Source: Hyaloperonospora brassicae (Eukaryota > Oomycota > Peronosporomycetes > Peronosporales > Peronosporaceae). Taken from it: 64,000 nucleotides of DNA. Made by a program: the position numbers and the translations under genes. Under the pieces are notes generated by a model. The model saw only the letters and a list, made by a program, of their open reading frames with translations, made no database searches and was not told the origin of the DNA. This document shows, in pieces, positions 55,395 through 64,000 of this stretch. The DNA lies in contig CANTFL010001332.1 of assembly GCA_947650285.1 (NCBI GenBank), positions 744,001 through 808,000 on the forward strand, written 5' to 3'. The number at the start of each line of letters is the position of its first letter. Within the stretch, counting starts at the first letter, position 1.

Positions 55395-56520
55395 TGTGGT
55401 GGAGCGGGGTTTATAAAATTGATGATGTGATACTGCCTATCTACTAAGGTCCAGACGCGGACTATTATATGGGGTATCCTTTTATAGGTGTGTTGATTTC
55501 TTCCTCAAAATTTGTTTCCCGTCGGTAGTGCAGGCTGCACTCTTCTTATTGGACACTTGTCGATCCTAAACTTGACCATGTTTGGGGTGAGATGGTACGC
55601 GTGAAAATCTTCACGCGGCCACAGGTTACTTGAAGAGACTCCATATATGCTACCTCGATATCAAAAAGATTGCCTTGTCCGATAAATCAATATTGATCTG
55701 CCCTTCTGACCACTTTCGCCGTCTCGCGATTATGATTACCATTACTTTCTTGCTGCGCTCTATCGCCGTTGTTTTGATATTGGGAATAATTCTGAGCGCA
55801 CATATCCTTAATATCCTAGTGCGACACTTGCATAAACGAGCGGCGGGTCTATATATGTCGGGGGGGGGGGGCAAATATTTAGCCCGGAATAGATGACGCG
55901 TGTCTTGTGACGTAAATTGAACTCGATTTAATGTTATTGAAGCATCTCACAAAACCTTCGGCCTAGCCTATATATTGAAAACCACACTCCACGTGTCATC
56001 CAATACATCACTTTGTGTCTCGTGCTTAAAAGTAAAGATTAAGTGAAGGTACCGACAAAATGAACTAGAAGTTTGGCTCCCTGCCAGGGGTCTCGGCGGT
56101 GCCTTCTAAAAACACAAGTGAGAGCTACCCAACCTATATATTTGTAGTGTCTGATACAACACATAGGACTTTGAAGAACCTTCCATATATACCCTAGCGT
56201 TTGCTGAATCTCTGGAGTCTATGTAAGCAAAACTTGCACTTCCAACATCTCGTACATCATAGGCCCGCTGGTCAATCTCCTACCCTTTGCCCGGATTTAA
56301 CCCATCTGAAATCGGATCTCCTCGTAGATAGGAGCTCTTCCTGGATCGGATCCTTGTTTAAATCCGGTCCTTACTTGGATCATATCCACTCTTAAATAGG
56401 AACTATCTCTCGAATCGGAGCTACCTCTCGGTTTGGATCACTCCCAGATCTGATGCGATTTTTGTATTCCACCCATCCAGCCATTGTACCTAGTCTGGTT
56501 GCCAGATTTATGCTTATTAG
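55395..56520 (-). repeat. Element F 5' LTR
   Basis: On the minus strand the end is CCGCTCCACCACA, as in B. GATCGGATCC/GGATC-type repeats at 56280-56450 replace the GATC block. The upper boundary is estimated from the 3' LTR length. Confidence 0.6.
55860..55871 (+). repeat. G12 homopolymer
   Basis: Twelve G in a row inside the F 5' LTR; the only such run in the window. Confidence 0.9.
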
Positions 56521-58315
56521 GCACATTCTATCATTATTCTTCGATCCATTTTACTTCATTCGCCTTGAAGATTCTACATGCGCTTGTACGTGCGCAACGT
56601 TCGATACTTTGAATCCACGTCTTTTAACCTCAGTAGCGCCAGCTATTTTGCCATCTCACGATCATCTAATATATCAATGAATTTTTTTAACATGATCGCG
56701 GCAAATAGTGGCATCAACATCTCTCTTGTATACCGTCTTAGCCACGTTCAGTCTGTAGATCCCATTCACGCATTTTGACCCGTGGTTGTAGTGCCTACCA
56801 CCAGAAGTTTTGCGACCACAGTCATTCCCGTGAAAGTTTTCCAGAGAAGTGTTCCACTTGCTGCGGGTAAGCCGGATGAGCTGAAAATATCAGTTGAGAG
56901 CACGGCACAGTACAATATTCAACTAGAAAAGAAACTTCTCATAAGACGGAGCTGGAATTTATATAAAACTGAATTAATCTTGTACACCTAGATTCTAGCG
57001 TGGTTATCAAAATGGCCGCGTCCTAACAAATTACGTCTAGCCATCAATCGCTGACATGCGGATTTCTTACGTAGTAAATCCATTTTATGTATAAGCCTCT
57101 ATAGCGGCCTACTAGAGTCACCGCAGGTCATCCAAGTCATGATCGTTCAAGTCATATTCGTTACCGTGAGTGTAATGCAAAACGGCCGGCTCATTTTCTG
57201 AGTCCGGCATGAGTGCCTCCAACATATGATTTAAAGTTGGGGTTGGACAATCTGCATCGATCTGAGTCGATTACATTTTTGCATTTGCAAAACGAATTCT
57301 ATATGTCTCCCGCAATGTAGCTCTACATTTATTAAAAATTCGCTCATTGTAGGGACCCTCGCAGGAGGAAGATAATTTTCGCGCATGGCGTACAAGGTAT
57401 GATATTGGCTGACGCAATAGCGCTGCGCCAAAGGGTCCCCAAGACATACAAGCGAGCTAAACATGATCAGATTCGTCCGCATCCGAATCACTCGAGGCAT
57501 AACACGACGACCCGATAGGAGAACGATTCGTCGTCTCTATGATCACGTTGATTGTGGAATAGCGTTCGGCTGAATTCTAATTACCAGGTAATTGGTGCCA
57601 AAATATGGAACACTGATAAAAATGCCGTGATTATTTGATCAAGTTCACAGTCGAGCAACACCTGCGCGTAAACCTCTGACAAGACAAACCACGCGTCTTA
57701 TTAAAACTGAAGAGACAGCGCATCGTCTCTACTTGATCGTCGAGGCTTTTATATGTATCATGGGACTACGAACCTGGTCGATCAGCTCCAGCTGTAATAT
57801 TCTAATATAACGAATACGTGGTTAGTAGCTCACGAAGCTGGTTCCAGTAAACACGTCTCTGCCGCATATCGAGCTATCATCCATCCGTCTTTCCCTCTTC
57901 TGATGCGACTTTTTCTTGATCGTCACCTGGCGATTTAGCCAATTATTGCTTCAATGTTGTAGCTTTGTTCTTCTTTTCTTGTATATTTTGTTTGCCGAAA
58001 CATGTTTTGATTTCACTACACGTGTCTCATCTAGAGGAACATTCTTCGCATTGCAAACCCCAGTGGTTTCCGAATGTACCTGAGGAGTATATGGAGGGTT
58101 TTGTCACTGATCATCTAAGTGATCTTTATCTTTGATTGTAATCGATAGAGTCTCTCCTAGAATCTTGACGAACCGAGGTACATTGCTTAACGCTTGTCTG
58201 CAATGATCCATTTTTCGCCAACACTTCCATACCCAGTTAAATTATACCTTGACATCGTCGATTAGGAATAAATGGTGAAATCCCCAGTCTCCTGAAGGTT
58301 CGAACATGCGTACAT
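56521..58315 (-). pseudogene. Element G gag remnant (B family)
   Basis: ATG at 58315 lies at the LTR border (ATGTACGCATG; B ATGGTGCGCGTG). The frame 57500-57231 contains QRYCVSQYHTLYAMRENYLPP, aligning with B gag CVSNARQYYHARKEPDETP. A faint zinc-rich segment (CGRKTSGGRHYNHGSKC) is near 56800. The rest of G is missing; F lies immediately below. Confidence 0.45.
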
Positions 58316-59250
58316 GGTGGTGGAGTGGTTATCGCCGAGAGTCCGATGCGTACTCAAACCTTCCCTGTTGCCCGGCCAAATGACTGACGTAGATTGTAAC
58401 CGGACCGTGTGTAATACTAGTTTCTCCTTCTCTCGTGTACCCGTCGTCGGGTGGGCCGCACTCTTTTGGATAAATCGAGGTAGTTGTCTGTCTTAAACCA
58501 ATTTATTATAAGCCTGATATGGTCGCGTTAACACTCTTCACGTGACCATAAGCTACATAAAAGCCCTTGTAGCTTCACCCTGACCTCCCTTAAGGTCACC
58601 TTGCCCGAATTACGATACTTAATCTAATAATGTTTCTGATCATATCAGCCATCTAAAGACCATGCCGTAACCTGCTGGCGCATCCGATCGCAAGCAAAGT
58701 TAGATGAATATTATTTTCCCCAGCAAAGCATTAAGTCGCCAAACACGTACAAAGCGCGTGCACAACAAACCTTATACGTAGGGTCGTCACTACTTTCATA
58801 TACCGGAGAAATGCTGACGCGTGTAACTTTAGTAAATCAATACCGTTTGTTTTTAGCCTATTATCAACTAGAACGACGATTATGCCTGTCGATATCTCAA
58901 GTTGTATGACGTTCTTTGCCTCATTTCTTAATTGCTTTAAAAACGTGTAAATTACCGCTGGTCGTGATCATTAGTCTCCATGCTGAGAATAATTACTATT
59001 CACCTTTCATGACCGTGACTGCTGGTCACCAATGATGGCCGGGACCGCTAAACATCTCTGCTGACCGTGATCACGGGTATCGACCGATGGCCGTGACCGT
59101 TTACCCTAGCCTCGATCGCGTTGGAGCTCTTCAAAAGGTCAGTCAAATAGAAGATGGTTCAATTAAATAGTCACAAAGCGTCCGTGACCGGTTTCAGTCT
59201 TGTTATATCGTAGCGATAGCGATTAATCATAATATCAGTGATCGCTTCAC
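58316..59250 (-). repeat. Element G 5' LTR (B family)
   Basis: On the minus strand it ends AACCACTCCACCACC at 58316. The stretch GTGTACCCGTCGTCGGGTGG (58433-58452) pairs with the F 3' LTR at 49788 and with B. Imperfect repeats (GACCGTGATCACGGGTATCG type) at 58960-59110 replace the GATC block. The outer end is not resolved. Confidence 0.55.
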
Positions 59251-62200
59251 AACACTTTTGCTACTCGAAAATGCTCGTGTGATTTGTTTTCACGTGACGA
59301 GCTGACTTTCAATCGTTAGAATGTCCCTCCTTTACCTATGGTATTTTTTACAATTAATAATTTTAAGAATTAAAAGCCTTTTCTCTAGAAGGCATTACGA
59401 GACATGTTCAGCAAGGTGACTTCCACAGTTTGAAGCAATCTTGCACTGAAAGTAAAAATTACATGTGCACAACGTAAAATTTGGGACGCGTATGCACCCA
59501 TCATTGCATCCCAATTGTATGTGCGAGCCTCTACCTCGCAACAAAGATATTAATTGATATATTTGGATATCACTCTGATACTACGCACGATAGAAAATAC
59601 GTGCTTAGGTTGAATTTTAATATTTGTAAAAGTTTTTGAGCTTATGTCGTAAAAATCGCTACAAAACACGAAAAAAAGCGCTAGTTGGAAACAAAGCCTG
59701 TATTTACGAGGTCGCACATCGGAAATCAATATATTAGATCCCAAGAAAACGAAGGAGCGACCTACCCACTTTTGATGCATGCATCCCACGCCCATTAGGC
59801 TTGGTCCCATGACCTTATCCATTTACCTGTAGGAATCTTGAAATTGAGGGATATGATTCCCATCATGACCAAAATACCAAGATCATCAGGATGCCTGCAT
59901 ATCATGGTTTCATGATACATGATAACTCAATTTAAGTTCTTAAAGTACAAGAGTGTAATACCGCCAATAACATAAGCATCAACATTAACATCGACTTACA
60001 GCGAGAACAATGTGTTTTCTATAATTTAAAAATAGGAAAGGATCTTTCTGCATAAATAGAAGGACGTTTTTCCATTCCTATACGTCAGCTTTTCTATTTT
60101 TCCAGTCTACCGCTTCCGTTTAGAAAAATTTAAAAGGAAAAAAAACACTTTTGTGTGTGTCAGCAAAATTCATACTTATAATTATCCAGAATATATGTCC
60201 TTGCAAATTTTGTGGAATATGAGATTATCGTCGTCATCTAGGGATTCATAAATCTTACTTATCGTGTCGGGGTCGACCCAGAGATTTTTGCGTCGTTTTT
60301 AATCATCGAATGGAATTTCGTTTTTTACTATTTCTAGGTTCTTCTTCTGCGAAGACAGATTAGAAGCATTTATATGCTGTGCGTCGAGATTAACGTCTGA
60401 AGTTAACAAATAGAGTCATATAGGCCAGTTGGAGCAGTTATTAGTTGGTTGGTTTGGTAAGGTATATTCGGGTACGCGAACGACCCACTATATTCGGTAT
60501 ATTCTAATCATGGTTTTTGAGAGGCAGTAGTAGGTTTTTCAGCTACTGTGGGATTCGTACTGCGATTGTCACTCTCAGGGATTATTGTACACAGTGAAAG
60601 GATTGAACCGGCAGTCATTATCTTAAAGATTAGCATACTGCACCACCATCTTAGGAAACCACCCCTTAAGATCAGAAATTTTTTGTACTTACATAACAGT
60701 CACACTCAATTAAGGTAGAGATGTATGCATGTTCGACGCGTGCACCATTTTTTATATGCCGAGTTCGGCTATTGGCAAGATTTGATTCACCTTTAAAGCG
60801 AGTGAACGCTTTTTTTATTGAGGATATGATGACACGTATTGTATAGCAGTCTGTTTCCTATGTAGGAATTAGACATCTTTAATCGCGTTCAATCAAATGA
60901 ACACGATTTATATAAAGTACGACGTATATAGAAGGTATTGATCGATAAAAAGTTCACAGATCAGACTTTTAAGAGGTAAGGATTCATAGATGCAGGCAAG
61001 AGCACAAATCTTAGCTGCCATCGACCCTGAAATGCCGACAAGAATAACCGTCTGATGAAACGATCAGCAGGCTCAAGATTTTTCCTGCAATTGTCTTTTA
61101 GAAAACCGATACAAACTATAAGGAACGGACTTCAAGAAATATGCCTGAACCAGTGCAGGCTGCAATGATGCACGCTATGAAGGAATAGGCTTCTTATGTT
61201 GTCAAATTGCACGGAACAATGCACTTGTGTACAAAATTATATAGAATGGACAGGATACTACCCTATTTCATGTCGTTTTACATCCAAGATGACTATTTAT
61301 TAACGCATCGTAACAATTAAGCACGACCGTTATGACTGTGAATGAAGAAAGTTTTTTCATCACCAGCGACTTTTTGACGTCTAGTAGGCCGTTGCAAGAT
61401 CGAGTGTGGGTTTGCTAATACTGATATGCCATTGGCACATTTTGCTGATCTTTCTGGAATTGATTGACAGTTGTATACGTCAAACTCACAAGTTTCGTTT
61501 ATCGCATTCACCTTTGTAATCTGTTGTCAGGTATATTATACAACGGGGAGCTGCGAGGTTGCGTTTAAAATTTGGGCTTGTCCTCATTATTCGAACGCGT
61601 ATCTGACTATAAGAAACGATCGGCGCGAAATTGCATCTTCGAGACCGTTTAGTCGTTATGTACCATGCTTTTTCAATAGCTTATGCTGGCAAAGAACGAA
61701 CGTTTTATCGTCATCATTTGCGAAATGTGGCTGCTATTGACGATCGTGCTTGATCACAAATAGTTTATAAACGATAAATGTCAATATTCGAAAGTAGAAG
61801 ATAATGAGCCGACGCATACTTCATGTCAAGCTGCTTTTCTTGATATAAAATATGTACCTAGACTCTCATGGTTTGCGTCGAACCCGAATGACATCAGATG
61901 TAGCGCTTTGCACCTTCTGTACCGTATTGCATAAACGCGTTCCCGATTTTATATATTCCTGGCGTTACATACGATATGGAATGGTCTGGTTCGGTTTTGT
62001 ATTTCTGACAAAGGCATATACATCATTTCGTTCATAATATTTTGCCCAGAGTACTGATGTTCAGCATTATAACGTTTCTCGTTTTGATTCATTTTGCGAG
62101 CTATAAGGTAAAACGGTCAGTTTACCGCAGTAAAGGAGAAACTCTTGCAAGTGCGCTTAATTACCGAAAATACCTGTATTAGGCTCAACATCATTTGCCA

Positions 62201-64000
62201 CTGGCGAAATGGTGATCATCATGATCGCTTAGTCAGCGAGTACGTCATTTCTACGGAAGCTACACCCAAAAAAGGATTGTAGTTATATTACAGGTTTATC
62301 CAATAAATTTGCACTGACCTAGATTCTTCTATTATCGTGATCGGCGGATATATGGCATATATGCTCGAACGATTGCATGAATCTTGCCGACATGGAGTCG
62401 CTAAATCACCAATCCGTGTTTCGCTTATAGAATGTCTAGGGACGAATGCATCGTAGAAATAGCTCGCAGCTAAATTGCACACCGTTTTTAAATGTGATAT
62501 TATATATCTTATAGGTCTAACAGATTCGTTAAAATTATTTATGAACTAACTCGCTACTCCTAGAGTATTTGCTTAAGGGGTGAAATTGATGGGGACGGGA
62601 TGTTCCGTTCATGCAGAAGGATCAGATCGAAGTTACTTATCAGAGGCATGGACAAAAAGACTGTTTTTTTGACATTTTGTCGAGGATGACGTCTTACATC
62701 GATAGCGGTTTATGTAAAGATATAGGCACAGTATGTAATAATTAAATGCGTGCACTATTCGCCAGCATACTCGGATAATTACCACAACGATGTTAGAAAC
62801 GATGGGGGTGGTTTGCCTCAAGATTTTACATTCAAGTTGTCCATCCTTTCAGTTGTCATTGAGGTAGTGAATACGACTTGATTACTTACTCTTTTTAAGC
62901 CCAGTTTTTGATTCTCGATCTCCTGTCTGTCGTATTTTTCTTTTGCAAATTACAAGACCTAATTAAATATGCATTTTCTTATTTTAAATAAAATTGTATA
63001 GAAAACATTTACTTGTATACCTAGTGCGCAAAAGTTATATTTAAATAGGTATGAGTATCTTCACAGATATTTTTTCGTCTACTAATGATTTCCAGAAAAT
63101 TCGGAAGTGTTCCTTAAAGCTGATACCGACAAAGTATTGGCTGCGTACATATCCTCTTAGATGAGTGCGTCGATCTTTTTAACCTTGTCACGACGTAGAT
63201 CTATCCTGTGACGTTTTATTTCAATCGTTACGAACCACAGTATCTCCAAATTGGAATTTCGAGACTCTCTCAGATCAAGCTTTAAAGCGACTACACTTGT
63301 TCTGTCACTTATTGTGACTTGCAATGTTTCATTGTTGTCACGATAACAAATTTACTCAGAGAACAGGATAGTTTTTCACTCGTATAATTTGCTTGAAGGA
63401 TTTCTTATGTGAGCACATCGTGACGCATTACCTTAACGTCTTTGTGATGTGACAGAGTTACCGCAGCCAGTCACATTATGATAGACTCTTCCGTAGACCC
63501 AGACTTTCCTTGGTGTCGCTTCTGAAAAATGATATCTTTTTTTAATTAATGCTCTTTTTTTCAGAATGCCTCGATGGCCCGGCCATATAAAATTATACGT
63601 GTGCTGAACATTAGTCCATGCGAATGATATCACATCAACTAGTAGCTTGCCGAAGTGTAGCGGTTGGCTAAAGTGGGGTCTTGTGTGTTATATCTCTATG
63701 TTGCACCACATAAGAGACCACCGTATCAGTCATAAAGCATTGTAAGGCTTATAAACGCTCCATATATGGTATCGGTTTAGATATGCGCTACCAGCTGGTC
63801 CATGCCTCCTACTGTTTGGGCTATTGAAGGTCAATGATGACATCGAATTTATCATCAGAATCTAGGAAAGTATTATCATAATGTAGCGTTGATCACTAAG
63901 CATATATTAAAGCATGGATGATTATATATCTGCTTTTACTGATAAACATGCTGTAGGGCGCAATGATGTCCTCCCTTGAAGGGTCTCGCGCTCAACAAGA
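59251..64000. other. AT-rich sequence without recognised genes
   Basis: 4.7 kb. The longest frames (59822-59550 minus, 90 codons; 61471-61740 plus, 89 codons) show no domain, no homology to the elements here and no promoter motif. Only the A/B-box pair at 60600 stands out. Confidence 0.4.
60600..60645 (-). ncRNA. Possible tRNA-derived SINE fragment (Pol III A and B boxes)
   Basis: On the minus strand TGGTGCAGTATG (60645-60634) fits an A box at 11 of 12 positions and GGTTCAATCC (60609-60600) fits a B box, 24 bp apart. No cloverleaf can be closed, so it is not an intact tRNA. Confidence 0.3.

Larger units (their letters stand above)
49673..56520 (-). mobile_element. Element F: B-family copy lacking most of pol
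   Basis: Minus strand. 5' LTR at 55395-about 56520, gag, protease, linker and the first approximately 95 codons of RT, then directly the 3' LTR (49673-50791). RT palm, both RNase H domains, integrase, chromodomain and antisense gene are missing. It is an internally deleted, potentially non-autonomous form, now heavily mutated. Confidence 0.7.

Noticed and set aside
55630..55896. Plus-strand frame with a membrane-like segment
   Set aside because: It lies inside the F LTR, and the minus strand has a mirror frame of similar length. The hydrophobicity comes from AT-rich sequence.
61852..62037. Short hydrophobic plus-strand frame in the AT-rich end
   Set aside because: No supporting context; chance frame.
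1..64000. CRISPR arrays, rRNA genes or bacterial operons
   Set aside because: None of their hallmarks is present; tandem repeats here lack unique spacers of regular size, and gene content is eukaryotic retrotransposon.

Overview
This window looks like repeat-dense accessory DNA from an oomycete, most likely a Peronosporales genome (Phytophthora or a downy mildew). The evidence is two kinds of chromodomain Ty3/Gypsy LTR retrotransposon. One carries two RNase H domains, an architecture reported from oomycetes as the Chronos and Archon groups. A candidate oomycete Inr/FPR promoter motif also lies upstream of a small secreted-protein gene. No prokaryotic gene organisation is visible, and almost everything recognisable is retrotransposon.

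Layout. (1) 345-1860: 5' end of a decayed Gypsy element (D, minus strand): LTR, primer-binding site (PBS) and gag remnant. (2) 2760-23818: a complete but broken Gypsy element A (minus strand). Its gag is split by a second complete element B (9150-22515, plus strand), an approximately 13.4-kb dual-RNase-H Ty3/Gypsy element with 1-kb LTRs. Removing B with one copy of a 4-bp target duplication restores the gag frame of A. (3) 23819-27604: mostly unrecognised sequence, with a 68-residue secreted six-cysteine protein gene (25258-25464, minus) and a 14-bp-period minisatellite. (4) 27610-35321: element C (plus strand), the youngest element, with LTRs about 98% identical and a perfect 5-bp target duplication ACGGG. 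(5) 35953-36391: an inverted solo LTR of the C family; 37404-37527: an LTR tip folded into a perfect 30-bp hairpin. (6) 39600-59250: a graveyard of B-family copies. E1 and E2 are on the plus strand, with their order broken by a duplicated RT/RNase H block. F is on the minus strand, keeps gag-protease and lacks most of pol. G is on the minus strand and only its 5' end remains. (7) 59251-64000: AT-rich DNA without a recognised gene, except a weak Pol III-like A/B-box pair.

How the parts work together. In each autonomous element the order is LTR, PBS, gag, protease, RT, RNase H, integrase, chromodomain, polypurine tract (PPT), LTR. Every copy here carries stops and frameshifts, so none looks autonomous. 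The most unusual shared feature is a substantial open frame on the opposite strand in A, B and C. It lies between the chromodomain and the 3' LTR and starts just inside that LTR: 250 codons in A, about 628 in B and 261 in C. The three proteins do not resemble each other by eye. Antisense genes at the same place are known from plant Tat-lineage elements, so this may be a second convergence between oomycete and plant Gypsy elements. B-family copies also place the gag start codon directly at the LTR/PBS junction.
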